Notes under the pieces: generated by a model
Told to the model about the DNA's origin: nothing
The model's input: only the letters and a program-made list of their open reading frames with translations
Database searches by the model: none
From: PALSA-1296 sp038210275
GTDB lineage: Bacteria > Bacteroidota > Ignavibacteria > Palsa-1295
Length of the DNA stretch: 64,000 nucleotides
Reading direction: 5' to 3'
Assembly: GCA_038210275.1 (NCBI GenBank)
Contig: JBBQWV010000001.1
Location: 233,061 to 297,060, forward strand
Position numbers and translations under genes: made by a program
Shown: positions 44,501 to 53,896 of the stretch, in pieces
Layout: each line of letters opens with the position of its first letter
How positions within the stretch are numbered: position 1 is the first letter of the stretch

Positions 44501-46350
44501 TGCTGTATGATGATCCTTTCGAATTTTCCTTGACCGAGATCAAATATATAATATCCGTTTGCAATGTTACGAATATCACCTTTGAGTATAAGAGCTTCAT
44601 CCGTTTCCCACCTTGTGATTTCTCTGCCCAACTGATCGCGCAGGATAAGCCTTTTTGCGAGTGCGGAGGTTGAACTGATCGTTACATACTCATTTGCCGG
44701 ATTTGGGCTAATGCGAATTTTATTTTCAGAAGCATCTTGCATCACAGCAGCGGCAACAGGGGCTTTTCCGATTCCCCGAAGTGTGGCGAAGCGAGTACCG
44801 GTATTCGTTTCGATCTGTAAAGATTCCAGATAATCCCCTGCGAGATGTGGTAAAAAACTTACCGAAAACTGAATTGATTTTCCAGACGCAATCTTGAGCG
44901 GATACTTCTTGCTCTCTATAGTGAAGATTGACGAATTGGTTGAAAAAATTGTATCGAGTACCAAGGTATCGCATCCTGTATTACTGATCGCGAGAGACCG
45001 TTTACCTATTGAGTCAAGCGCTATTTTTGCAAAATCAATTCCATTCGGATCTAATCCGAGAGTGGGACTTCCCGCTGCGCCAAAGCCAACGACATCGAAA
45101 AATCTTTGTTCAATATTTCCTGTAGTTGGTGAATGGAATTTTAAGCGGTAATGCGCCGTATCCCAACCTTCATGGGTCGCATGAAATGTAAAGGAAATAT
45201 TTATTGTGCTATCGCTCACTGTGTCCTGAGCAAATTTTGCGCTGAATGACTTCGAGGTTTTGATTTGCTTCAGTGAATCAAGAATAATACCGGTGCATTG
45301 ATTGAATCCTAGAGACACCGAGAACTCCGTCGGCAAAGTTGCGCCAGCGCATAATGAATTCCGAACTCCCGTTTCCGGCTGAATAATAAGATGGTCCTTC
45401 ACGGAATCGGTAATCACACTATCTATGCCATCACGGACAACGCCGAGCAAGCCGCTTGAATCAAGATAGAAAAATGTAGAACCACGATCGAGAATTACTC
45501 CTTTCTTCATTCTGACTGAGGAGAGCATCGACGCGCCTGCCTGTTGAAGAGTTCTTCCGTGATCAGCTGATCTATAGATATTGGAGCCATGTGTGACGGC
45601 ATCCGGTCCGAGATAAAAAACTCCTGAGCAATCGCGTGTGCCCACGACAGTACCTGAGAGGGTGAAGAAAATGCTTGAAAGGCTATCCCATGATTTTCCC
45701 TGATCGAGCGACCGCATTACCTGCGAACCGCCGACATAAATAATACTATTCGACCGATCAACATAGATCGAAGTCATTTTCCCCTTCGCTGCATTTATCG
45801 GAAGCCAATCGCTGCCACCATTGACACTTCTGTAAAGCACATTACCTGTTACGGCAATGGCTACTTCCGAGGTTAGGAATTCTGCGGCAAGAACTGTATC
45901 GCCTGGCTTAATACCTGCGCCTGGTTGGAAGCTAAAGGCATCATTACTATAGTTCAGAGTCCCGCCGATATTTGCGAGGATCTGTGCACCGAAAACCGAG
46001 AAGAGATTCGTATTAGGACTCTTAAGTATTCTGGTTACGTCTTTCCAATTATTACTTGCCTCGAAAATTCCGTCTCCTTTGACCGTCAGATATGCAACAT
46101 TCGCGTCGCGGATAATAATGGAGGTGATCGGCGCACTTGGGATATAGATTCCATTCAGGACTCCATCAACATATTCGGTAAGAGTATGAACGCCGTTATA
46201 GTTAATTGCGATGAGACCTGAACGGGTTGTCAGCATATCGAACGACGACATATTTTGGTCATCGACAAGCTGCCAAGTCGGCGCATGGAGTTGCCCGTGA
46301 GCCGTTGAACTGAGAAGAAGAAGTCCTATGAAATAAAGAACTCGTTTCAC
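44497..46350 (-). CDS. Choice-of-anchor-D protein with sorting domain
   Basis: I place the start at GTG 46350, giving a fitting signal peptide (KRVLYFIGLLLLSSTAHGQ); the frame is open to 46398, where a degenerate palindromic element contributes sequence. Residues about 20-320 contain BNR-like repeats (YRSVNGGSDWLPIN, MRSLDQGKSWDSLS, YRSADHGRTLQQAG). Two ASH-like modules follow (LDSIGKRSLAISNTGCDTLVLD), then a sorting domain (ISPNPANEYVTIS, RLILRDQLGREI). It is a shorter relative of the downstream protein and is coupled to it by a TTGA overlap. Confidence 0.82.
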   Translation of the reverse strand: MKRVLYFIGLLLLSSTAHGQLHAPTWQLVDDQNMSSFDMLTTRSGLIAINYNGVHTLTEYVDGVLNGIYIPSAPITSIIIRDANVAYLTVKGDGIFEASNNWKDVTRILKSPNTNLFSVFGAQILANIGGTLNYSNDAFSFQPGAGIKPGDTVLAAEFLTSEVAIAVTGNVLYRSVNGGSDWLPINAAKGKMTSIYVDRSNSIIYVGGSQVMRSLDQGKSWDSLSSIFFTLSGTVVGTRDCSGVFYLGPDAVTHGSNIYRSADHGRTLQQAGASMLSSVRMKKGVILDRGSTFFYLDSSGLLGVVRDGIDSVITDSVKDHLIIQPETGVRNSLCAGATLPTEFSVSLGFNQCTGIILDSLKQIKTSKSFSAKFAQDTVSDSTINISFTFHATHEGWDTAHYRLKFHSPTTGNIEQRFFDVVGFGAAGSPTLGLDPNGIDFAKIALDSIGKRSLAISNTGCDTLVLDTIFSTNSSIFTIESKKYPLKIASGKSIQFSVSFLPHLAGDYLESLQIETNTGTRFATLRGIGKAPVAAAVMQDASENKIRISPNPANEYVTISSTSALAKRLILRDQLGREITRWETDEALILKGDIRNIANGYYIFDLGQGKFERIIIQH

Positions 46351-46542
46351 AATGAAAAAAACAGATGATCGTACAGCCGACTTCAGTCCGCCCAACACGA
46401 ACGAAACTCGGGATTATAATGCGTGTTCCTCTTTATAGTAAAGGCAAAAAAGCACAAAAAAACTCCATTTATTGACGCCGGTTCTTTTCTATTCTTAATG
46501 CAGCCACCCGTTACGCTTCACATATTAACCTTTTTGAGTTCG

Positions 46543-46550
46543 TATCTTTG
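46543..46550 (+). promoter_or_regulatory. Bacteroidetes-type -7 element before TIR gene 1
   Basis: TATCTTTG ends eight bases before the ATG, so transcription should start at or very near the start codon (leaderless or nearly so). The same geometry precedes the restriction-modification gene and the second TIR gene. Confidence 0.65.
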
Positions 46551-46558
46551 CAGTCACA

Positions 46559-48271
46559 ATGTCTGACATCTTCATTTCCTATTCATCAAAAGACCGTGCT
46601 CAAGCAGAGCAGCTTACGGAGCTTCTTGCTTCGGCGGGGTTATCGGTTTGGATCGATCAATCGGGAATCGATGTCGCGACAAGTTGGTCCGGAGAAATTG
46701 TTGATGCGATCGAAGGATGCAAAGCGTTCGTGGTTTTACTTTCACCGAATTCGATCGAGTCAGTGAACGTCGTGAAGGAAGTATCACTTGCCGCAGAGCA
46801 AAGAAAAAAAATACTTCCACTTGATCTCGAACCTGTCGAACTTCCACGTGATCTAAAATATCATCTCGCAGGTTTGCAACGCACGTCGATGACGAACATC
46901 GATTCGATCATCCGTGCGCTTGGTAAGCTCGGCTTGGAAGCAACGCAAGCTCCGACGTTGAAGCTCATCAAAGAAACAGATGGAAGAAAAAGTTTGATGA
47001 TACTCCCATTTGAAGATTTATCTCCGACTGCAGATAACGAATGGTTTGCAAATGGAATCGTTAGCGAGTTGATCTCATCACTCTCGAATGTGAAAGCATT
47101 AAAAGTTACCGATGCTACGACAACGAAAGAGTATAAGAGTTACAAAGGACATCTTACGGTCTATGCCAAGGAGATGGGTATTCGTTACTTCGTGCAGGGC
47201 GATGTCCGTAAGTTCGGCGACAATATTAAAATTACTTCTCGTCTTCTCGACATCGAAACGGGCGATCATCTCTGGCAAGATTCATTGAAAGGGACGATGG
47301 ATGATATTTTTGAAATTCAGGAAACTGTGGCAAAGAAAGTAGTGGGTGGTCTTGCAATTATTCTGACGAAAGATGAAGAAAAGAAGCTTGATAAGAAACC
47401 GACAGAGAATGCTGAAGCATACGAGTTGTGGTTGAAAGGAAGTGAATATTTCGTGCGTCAGACGAAGAGCGACTTCGAGCGAGCCGTTTCGCTTTTCGAA
47501 GAAGCAGTTCGTCTCGATCCTAACTTTGCCCTCGCCCATGCAGGTATTGCAAGCACTTCTCAGACGCTCTACCGCCAATATGGTCAGAATGCCGGCTCGC
47601 TTACACGAGCGGAGCAAGCCGCCGGACACCTACGTGAGCTTGAAGGCGAATCGGCGAGGTATTTTTCGATCATCGGCGGGCTTTCTCTTCGCCGCGGCGA
47701 CGCTGAAGGCGCACTTCGCCATGCTCAACGCTCAGTCGAGACTGATCCTGCGTATGCTGTCGGCTACGACGTTCTCGGCTTTGCCTATGAGGCGCTAGGC
47801 AGAAAACAGGAAGCTACAGAGGCAAGGAAGGAGGCTGTTCGGCACAGGGAGAACGACCGGGGTGCGCATTTCAACCTTCTTATCGCGCTTCATGAAATGG
47901 GTTCGGAATCCGAGTTGCACGAAGCTGCTGCCAGAGCGCTTCCGATCTACGAACGCCATGTGCGCCTGGCTCCCGATGATTACCATGCCCGAGTCCACTT
48001 GGCGCATATTCTCCGATACTGTGGGCGCACCGCCGACTCAGTTGCTGAGGCAGACAGGCTTTCGGCTGTCGAGTCGCTTGATGGTGGGCCTTGCTACAAT
48101 CTTGCCTGCCTCTATCTGAATGCGAACTTACCGGACCGGGGAATGTCTCTTCTTCGCCGCGCCGTGCAAAAGGGATTTCGCAATTTGGAAGACTTCCGCC
48201 GCGATCCCGATCTTGATCCGCTGCGGGGAACGGCGGGGTTTGAGGAATTGATGAAAGAATTGGAGGAATGA
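46559..48271 (+). CDS. TIR - TolB-like - TPR protein, copy 1
   Basis: Residues 1-115 are a TIR domain: MSDIFISYSSKDRAQAEQL, LSVWIDQSGI, and the position of the catalytic Glu (E74 in VVKEVSLAAE). Residues about 143-265 resemble the TolB-N/FlgO-like domain found next to CadC and class III cyclases (KSLMILPFEDLSPTADNEWF, VYAKEMGIRYFVQGDVRKF). From about 285 to the end run tetratricopeptide repeats (AVSLFEEAVRLDPNFALAHAG, VGYDVLGFAYEALG). No signal peptide or membrane segment is present. TIR domains of this kind can hydrolyse NAD+ in defence systems or mediate signalling; which applies here is unknown. A close paralogue is at 62190. Confidence 0.9.
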   Translation: MSDIFISYSSKDRAQAEQLTELLASAGLSVWIDQSGIDVATSWSGEIVDAIEGCKAFVVLLSPNSIESVNVVKEVSLAAEQRKKILPLDLEPVELPRDLKYHLAGLQRTSMTNIDSIIRALGKLGLEATQAPTLKLIKETDGRKSLMILPFEDLSPTADNEWFANGIVSELISSLSNVKALKVTDATTTKEYKSYKGHLTVYAKEMGIRYFVQGDVRKFGDNIKITSRLLDIETGDHLWQDSLKGTMDDIFEIQETVAKKVVGGLAIILTKDEEKKLDKKPTENAEAYELWLKGSEYFVRQTKSDFERAVSLFEEAVRLDPNFALAHAGIASTSQTLYRQYGQNAGSLTRAEQAAGHLRELEGESARYFSIIGGLSLRRGDAEGALRHAQRSVETDPAYAVGYDVLGFAYEALGRKQEATEARKEAVRHRENDRGAHFNLLIALHEMGSESELHEAAARALPIYERHVRLAPDDYHARVHLAHILRYCGRTADSVAEADRLSAVESLDGGPCYNLACLYLNANLPDRGMSLLRRAVQKGFRNLEDFRRDPDLDPLRGTAGFEELMKELEE

Positions 48272-48411
48272 AATCTGACTTATTATCCGCAAAAAAAAGG
48301 TTGGACGTTCAGAAAATAAGTAAGAAGTAAATGCTGATGAATCAACCAAAGCAAGAGTGAAGATGTTGTTTTGTCATCGGAATATTTAATACATTATCAT
48401 TCTATTTTCTT

Positions 48412-48999
48412 ATGCGTACACTAAAATTATTCGTTTTACTTTTCTGCGTCATCACAGTTGCAAGTTGTTCGAAAACGTCCAACCCCGTTACAGGCGGTGG
48501 CTCTTCAGGCAACATACCGCTTTCTATCGGAAATTGGTGGCAGTTTAAAACTGCTGATAGTACCGCTACAAATGTTGTTGTCGGTACGACAACCATTAAT
48601 GGTACTTCGTATTTTGTCATTCATAATTATGACTCTGACGACTCAACCTATATACGTAATTCCGGTACGATCACTTACATACTTATCCCTGATACTAGCG
48701 GGACGAAATTAATTGAAGTTGTTGCTGCGAACTTGGCTTCCGGCTCGACATGGTCCTATCAAGCTGGGATTGCTCCATTTATCGCATCAAGTCATGGGAA
48801 ATTTGTTGCTTCTGGTCTGACGAGAACAGTCAATGGAAAATCCTATACAAATGTCACACAGATCCATATTGATTCGGACTTCGGTGGCACTATTACAGGC
48901 TCACAAGAGATTTATTTTAGTCAAGGTGTTGGTGAGATCGAATCAGTAGATACTGATCCTAGATCAACGGAATCACTGCTTAGCTACCATGTGAACTAA
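48412..48999 (+). CDS. Lipoprotein of unknown function
   Basis: A lipoprotein signal (MRTLKLFVLLFCVITVASCSK) gives an acylated Cys near residue 19, followed by a Gly/Ser linker and NIPLSIGNWWQFKTADST, then about 150 residues of beta-rich sequence. The NWWxF pattern is common in small FCB lipoproteins with no known role. A terminator follows. Confidence 0.75.
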   Translation: MRTLKLFVLLFCVITVASCSKTSNPVTGGGSSGNIPLSIGNWWQFKTADSTATNVVVGTTTINGTSYFVIHNYDSDDSTYIRNSGTITYILIPDTSGTKLIEVVAANLASGSTWSYQAGIAPFIASSHGKFVASGLTRTVNGKSYTNVTQIHIDSDFGGTITGSQEIYFSQGVGEIESVDTDPRSTESLLSYHVN

Positions 49000-49022
49000 G
49001 TGCAAATTAACATTTAGCATAG

Positions 49023-49053
49023 AAAAAAACCCGCCATAGTAGCGGGTTTTTTT
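49023..49053. terminator. Bidirectional terminator
   Basis: AAAAAACCCGC ... GCGGGTTTTTTT with loop CATAGTA lies between two convergent genes. Confidence 0.9.
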
Positions 49054-49067
49054 ATGCAAGAATAATT

Positions 49068-49562
49068 TTACTCAACTTCCTTTGGCATCGTGTCATTCTT
49101 TCTGACGCCGATGCGTGAAGCGGCAGTTTTTTTGCGTCCGCTTGCTTCGACGGCTTTCGAAACTTTTGCAAGTCCGAAGAGCGGCATATTATTATAAACG
49201 CATTCGTAATTTCCGGCAGAAATTTTATATGTTTCATGCCAGATGCCTACATCGCCGTTACTTCCAACACTTTTATTAAATTTCACCCACTCCGGAAAAT
49301 GCTCGGCATCGCGGCTGCGAGCATACGCTTCAAGATGTTCGAACGAACGCCAGTACTGCACGATCGAAATTCCTGAACTGCGAAAGCCCAGACATCCTAT
49401 CTCCGGATGCGTTGCGATCTCCTTCAGCATTTTTGGCATTGCAAAAAAAACCGGAAGCCATTTATGGATCTTCCATATTTTATTCACACGCATTCCGATC
49501 AAGAAGACAACAAAATCCCCTTCGATCTCTGCCGTCATTCGTTTGCTAATGATCTTTGCCAT
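49068..49562 (-). CDS. DUF4188-type monooxygenase-like protein
   Basis: I start at ATG 49562 (MAKIISKRMTAEIEGDFVVF), 164 residues; the open frame upstream to 49661 lacks a good start. The sequence includes FLIGMRVNKIWKIHKWLPVF, GFRSSGISIVQYWRSFEHLEAYA and HFPEWVKFNKSVG, matching DUF4188 (dimeric alpha-beta barrel, related to antibiotic-type monooxygenases). Activity unknown. It diverges from the restriction-modification gene. Confidence 0.8.
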   Translation of the reverse strand: MAKIISKRMTAEIEGDFVVFLIGMRVNKIWKIHKWLPVFFAMPKMLKEIATHPEIGCLGFRSSGISIVQYWRSFEHLEAYARSRDAEHFPEWVKFNKSVGSNGDVGIWHETYKISAGNYECVYNNMPLFGLAKVSKAVEASGRKKTAASRIGVRKNDTMPKEVE

Positions 49563-49646
49563 AATGATAGAGATAATTAATTCCGAGAACAACAGCAAAG
49601 AGACATATTCAGGTGCCGTGCCGAAGGTTAGGGGGAGTCTTCTTCG

Positions 49647-49654
49647 TATCTTTG
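49647..49654 (+). promoter_or_regulatory. Bacteroidetes-type -7 element before the R-M gene
   Basis: TATCTTTG ends eight bases before the ATG at 49663. This decides the start codon: it shows that the frame open back to 49243 is not translated there. Confidence 0.7.
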
Positions 49655-49662
49655 CATCCACT

Positions 49663-52600
49663 ATGACCCCATTCGAAAATGCATATACCGAAGTAGCCGG
49701 ACTTGTCAGCGAGTTCTCGGCAAACGAAGATCATTATCTTTCTTCTAAATATCAGGAAGCAGAAGTTCGCGAAGATTTTCTGAATAAATTCTGGACTTCT
49801 CTGGGATGGGATGTGCGACACGTCACGCAAACCAATCCACGCGAGCAAGAAGTAAAGGTTGAGAAGAATCCTGATTCATCCGCTTCTGGAAGGCGTGCCG
49901 ATTATGCGTTTTACTTAAAACCCGATTATAAAAATCCTCAATTTTTTGTCGAAGCAAAAAAACCTTCTCGCAAATTATCGGATCCCGAATTTTATTTCCA
50001 GACCGTCAGATATGGATATAATGCCGGAACACCTATCTGCGTGCTGACAGACTTCGAGGAATTCCATATTATTGATTGCCGCTACGAACCGAACATTAAT
50101 AAAAGTTTTCCGTCCGCGCAGATCAAGGCATTGCATTATAAGGACTATCTTGACCGCGACAAATTCGGATATATCTACTGGCTTTTTTCACGCGAAGCAG
50201 TTGAAGGCGGGAAGTTAAAAGAATTGGCGAAAGAACTTCCGAAGCAAAAAGGAAAGGGAAAAACAAAGCTCACCATTGAAGAATCAAGACCAGTTGACGA
50301 AGCATTTCTTACGAAGCTTGAAGAATACCGCCTCACACTTGCAAAGGCATTCAAGAAAGCCGATGAGACACTTACTGCCGAAGACTTAACCGAAGCTACG
50401 CAGAAAGTTATTGATAGACTTGTCTTCATTCGGTTCTTAGAAGATAAGAATATCGAATCCGATTATATCGTTGATGAGATCGCGGGGAAAGGCGGTAATA
50501 GTGGGACGGACTTTAGTCCGTCCGTCAAAGACTCACGGACTAAAGTCCGTCCCACTGGACTCAGCAATTCGGCTTGGAAGAGTTTTATCAGTTGGAGCAA
50601 AGAGCTTGACGTAAAATATAATGGCATCGTCTTCAAGCCGCATGATATTGATAAGCCCGGGTTCAAAGCGCCGGATGATAAAGTTTTTGCCGAGCTTTGC
50701 TCCGATATTTCGCATAAGCAATCGAAATATCTTTTCAGCTACATCCCTATTGAAATTCTTGGTTCGATCTATGAGCGATTCCTCGGAAAAGTGGTAACGG
50801 CAACGGCGAAGCGCGCTGATATTGAATACAAGCCCGAAGTCCGCAAAGCAGGTGGTGTCTATTATACGCCCAAGTATATTGTGGATTATATCGTTGGCAA
50901 TACGGTGGGGAAGATTTTGGGGGGAGAGAATAATTCTAATAATGCCACAAACTCTAACGATGTCATTGCGAGACCGGCACCAGCCGGTCGTGGCAATCTA
51001 AAATCTCTCGGGCAGCCTGAAAATTTTGAGATTGCCACGTCGTCTCTTTCTCCTTCGTCGAAAGAGACTCCTCGCAATGACACTATTAAGAACTCAGAAC
51101 TAAGCACTAAGAACTCTGGCCTCACTCCCAAAGAAATCTCCAAACTTCGCTTTGCTGATATTGCCTGCGGATCAGGTTCATTCCTGATCGCAGTCTATGA
51201 TGCAGTTCTGCATTACTGCGAATCATATTACAATGCCAATCCCGATGAAGCAAAGAAAGCGGGATGTATTGAAATTGATAAAGGCATTTATTCTCTCAGC
51301 CTGAAGCAGAAACAGCAGATACTCATTGATAATATTTTCGGAGTTGATATTGATCATCAGGCTGTGGAAGTGGCGCAGCTATCGCTATTTTTGAAATTGC
51401 TCGAATCCGAATCCGGCGCTTCGGCTGGGCAGCTTTCCTTCGAGAAAACAAAGATCCTTCCCGATCTCTCGAAAAATATTCTCTGCGGAAATTCGCTTGT
51501 CGAATATGATATTGCCGATCTCTTCCCACTTACGTCCGAAGATGAAGCCCGAATAAAGCCATTCGATTTCAAAACTTCATTCAAGCAAGTAATGGATAAA
51601 GGAGGGTTTGATGCTATTGTTGGGAATCCGCCTTATGTAAGACAAGAATCACTCGGCGAACTGAAAAATTATTTTCAGAAAAAATATGAAGTGTCTCAAG
51701 GTACTGCCGATCTTTACACATATTTTATCGAGCGGGGCGTTTCTCTCTTAAAAGAAGGAGGCAAGTTTAGCTATATCGTCGCTAATAAGTGGATGCGAGT
51801 AAGCTATGGAGCACCTTTGAGAAATTGGATGAAGAAGCAATGCCTTGAAGAGATACTCGATTTTGGGGACCTTCCTGTATTCAAAGGTGCGACAACCTAC
51901 CCCTGCATCATAAGAATTGCTAAGAAGAAAAACGAAAATATATTTTACGCTTGTAACATCAAGTCTTTGGATTTTATTGAACTCGGTGACTTAGTTGATA
52001 GAGTTAAATTTAAAGTTACTTTTGAATCATTGGGTGCAGATGGGTGGTCATTGACTGATAGCTTATCTTATGATATTTTAACAAAAATAAAGTCGCAAGG
52101 AACGCCTCTTAAACAAATAGTAGATGATAGGATTTATCGTGGAGTGTTAACTGGATTGAACGAAGCATTTGTTATAGACGAAGATCAGCGAAACGCGTTA
52201 ATAAAAGAGGATAAGAGAAGCGCTGAGATAATAAAGCCATTTCTAGGTGGACGCGATATAAAGAGGTATGAATTTTCAAATAGAAATATTTACTTAATCT
52301 TTACGAGACGTGGTATTAATCTTAAAGAATACCCCGCTATTGAAAAACACCTTCTTCAATTCAAGAAGCAATTAACTCCGAAGCCAAAAGATTGGAAAGG
52401 AAGTAATTGGGAGGGAAGAAAACCTGGTGCTTATAAATGGTATGAGATTCAGGATTCTATTGACTATTATTCTGAATTCGAAATGCCAAAATTAATGCTC
52501 CCTGATATTTCTCAACGAGGCAATTTTATGTATGACACTAGCGGTCAATTCTATTCCGTTAACTCAACCTATATAATTGGCTCATCGGACATATATTTAT

Positions 52601-52938
52601 TGGGACTTCTTAATTCAAAATTAATAACTTTTTTTTACTCAAATCTTTCGCCTGCTTATAGCGGGGGGTTCTATCGTTGGATCTATCAATTCTTAGTCCA
52701 AATACCAATAAAAAAACTCGACCTAGCTAACCCCTCCGACAAACAGCAGCATGATAAACTTGTGAGCTTAGTAGATCAAATGCTCGAAGCCAAAAAACGC
52801 CTAAGCACCGCCAGCCGCGACACCGAGCGCGACCAGCTAACACGCAAATGCGAGTATCTGGATAACGAAATAGATAAACTTGTCTATGGACTTTATGGAT
52901 TGACGGAGGAGGAGATTAAGGTGGTTGAGGGGAATTGA
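49663..52938 (+). CDS. Type IIG-like (Eco57I class) restriction-modification protein
   Basis: This 1091-residue single polypeptide should cut and methylate DNA. An N-terminal PD-(D/E)xK nuclease is visible: RADYAF with D80 and FFVEAKK with E97 and K99. Motif X (YYTPKYIVDYIV) precedes motif I FADIACGSGSF at 497-507, and the N6-adenine catalytic motif NPPYV is at 655-659. The last 300 residues include a TaqI-like specificity domain and an HDKLVSLVDQMLEAKKRL coiled coil. Two palindromic repeats lie in frame (residues 280-298 and about 423-486). The start follows from the promoter at 49647. A partial second copy of the 3' end lies at 53897. Confidence 0.92.
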   Translation: MTPFENAYTEVAGLVSEFSANEDHYLSSKYQEAEVREDFLNKFWTSLGWDVRHVTQTNPREQEVKVEKNPDSSASGRRADYAFYLKPDYKNPQFFVEAKKPSRKLSDPEFYFQTVRYGYNAGTPICVLTDFEEFHIIDCRYEPNINKSFPSAQIKALHYKDYLDRDKFGYIYWLFSREAVEGGKLKELAKELPKQKGKGKTKLTIEESRPVDEAFLTKLEEYRLTLAKAFKKADETLTAEDLTEATQKVIDRLVFIRFLEDKNIESDYIVDEIAGKGGNSGTDFSPSVKDSRTKVRPTGLSNSAWKSFISWSKELDVKYNGIVFKPHDIDKPGFKAPDDKVFAELCSDISHKQSKYLFSYIPIEILGSIYERFLGKVVTATAKRADIEYKPEVRKAGGVYYTPKYIVDYIVGNTVGKILGGENNSNNATNSNDVIARPAPAGRGNLKSLGQPENFEIATSSLSPSSKETPRNDTIKNSELSTKNSGLTPKEISKLRFADIACGSGSFLIAVYDAVLHYCESYYNANPDEAKKAGCIEIDKGIYSLSLKQKQQILIDNIFGVDIDHQAVEVAQLSLFLKLLESESGASAGQLSFEKTKILPDLSKNILCGNSLVEYDIADLFPLTSEDEARIKPFDFKTSFKQVMDKGGFDAIVGNPPYVRQESLGELKNYFQKKYEVSQGTADLYTYFIERGVSLLKEGGKFSYIVANKWMRVSYGAPLRNWMKKQCLEEILDFGDLPVFKGATTYPCIIRIAKKKNENIFYACNIKSLDFIELGDLVDRVKFKVTFESLGADGWSLTDSLSYDILTKIKSQGTPLKQIVDDRIYRGVLTGLNEAFVIDEDQRNALIKEDKRSAEIIKPFLGGRDIKRYEFSNRNIYLIFTRRGINLKEYPAIEKHLLQFKKQLTPKPKDWKGSNWEGRKPGAYKWYEIQDSIDYYSEFEMPKLMLPDISQRGNFMYDTSGQFYSVNSTYIIGSSDIYLLGLLNSKLITFFYSNLSPAYSGGFYRWIYQFLVQIPIKKLDLANPSDKQQHDKLVSLVDQMLEAKKRLSTASRDTERDQLTRKCEYLDNEIDKLVYGLYGLTEEEIKVVEGN
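50500..50556. repeat. 57-bp palindromic element inside the R-M gene
   Basis: AGTGGGACGGACTTTAGTCC at one end and GGACTAAAGTCCGTCCCACT at the other, with a short loop. It is the same length as the element at 11866 in dnaX. It encodes residues 280-298 (SGTDFSPSV...RTKVRPT) of the R-M protein, between two helical regions. Confidence 0.92.
50961..51083. repeat. Paired-hairpin repeat inside the R-M gene, copy E
   Basis: TGTCATTGCGAGACCGGCAC with hairpin ACCGGCACCAGCCGGT and GTGGCAATCTAAAATC; then TTGAGATTGCCACGTC, a GTCTCTTTC...GAAAGAGAC hairpin and CTCGCAATGACA. Its length is a multiple of three and the reading frame continues through it. A simple repeat of AACTAAG/AACTC words follows to about 51118, also in frame. 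Confidence 0.92.
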
Positions 52939-52941
52939 AAA

Positions 52942-53805
52942 CTACTCAGATTTCTTTTTTCGCTTTCCGGAAGTTTTTTTTTGAGGCGCATCAATTTTTT
53001 TCAACTCTCTTCCTGTTGATTTGAGAGACTTACGTACTTCTTCAATATCTTGATGAGGTGGAAGATTCTCAGGGGATGTGCCGCCGTCTCTTTGCATGAA
53101 TTCCCTAACTTCCTCACCGACCGAACGGGCAGTGTTTTGGAGTGCTCTGTCACCGTAATCTTTCTTTGACTTAATCCGCGCAGAGGTTTCCGTGAGTCTG
53201 AATAAATTCGCAGCTAACTCACGTTGCCCCATAAAATCTAAAGGCGATCTTTTATTTGGGATTCCTTTACGATCACGAAGTTGATTAAAGCCCATGTTGT
53301 ACATCCCCATGTACCCAGCATTGTGAAAGAGTCCGTATTCCTGAACTCCATGCTGTTTTGCAACACTTCCGAGTGTGCGCTCGCCTTTTTTGACTTCATC
53401 TCTAATGAGCAATCTCTCGCCGACTTCCTGATCCGAAATTATTTGGGCAGCAGAGTCTGCAAAAGCAGCAAAATATGCCTGTGCAAGCTGAACCTGAGGT
53501 TTTGCAACGCTTCCATTCATTGCAATGAGTAAGAATGCAAAACGAGAAATTTTCCAGTCACTAATAGTAACTCCATTTTTTTCTCGAGTACATTGCTCAA
53601 AATTTTCGAGCACTTGGAACCCAGTAGTCATACAAACGGTGATTGCTTTATTTAGTACTTCCCGTGTAAACTGAGTAAAATCTTCATATTCCAGAATCTC
53701 AGCAATATCGCTAGCGTACCAAAAATGCATTCCATTATCAAATGCGTAATCCTCAATGCAAGGTTTACCTTCTTCTGTATGGAAAAGCGTCATTTGGTCA
53801 TCCAT
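52942..53805 (-). CDS. dinD: DNA-damage-inducible protein D (DinD)
   Basis: The 287-residue protein matches DinD: a Bro-N-like N-terminus (GMHFWYASDIAEILEYEDF), then KHGVQEYGLFHNAGYMGMYNM and IPNKRSPLDFMGQRELAANLFRLTET, and a charged C-terminal tail (KKTSGKRKKKSE). E. coli DinD is SOS-induced and inhibits RecA filaments; outside Enterobacteria the family often lies beside restriction systems, as here. It is inverted relative to the R-M gene, the stops three bases apart, and lies between that gene and a remnant of a second R-M gene. Confidence 0.9.
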   Translation of the reverse strand: MDDQMTLFHTEEGKPCIEDYAFDNGMHFWYASDIAEILEYEDFTQFTREVLNKAITVCMTTGFQVLENFEQCTREKNGVTISDWKISRFAFLLIAMNGSVAKPQVQLAQAYFAAFADSAAQIISDQEVGERLLIRDEVKKGERTLGSVAKQHGVQEYGLFHNAGYMGMYNMGFNQLRDRKGIPNKRSPLDFMGQRELAANLFRLTETSARIKSKKDYGDRALQNTARSVGEEVREFMQRDGGTSPENLPPHQDIEEVRKSLKSTGRELKKIDAPQKKTSGKRKKKSE

Positions 53806-53896
53806 TTAAGTTGAATGGAAATCGGTATAAAGTATAAAATTGATGGGTTAATCTTCGGTATTCGAAACGTGTTTATCGAGTAATTAAGTTCTTAAT

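Noticed and set aside
49243..49662. 140-residue N-terminal extension of the R-M protein
   Set aside because: It runs antisense through the DUF4188-like gene, and a promoter element at 49647 places the start at 49663, where the conserved sequence begins.
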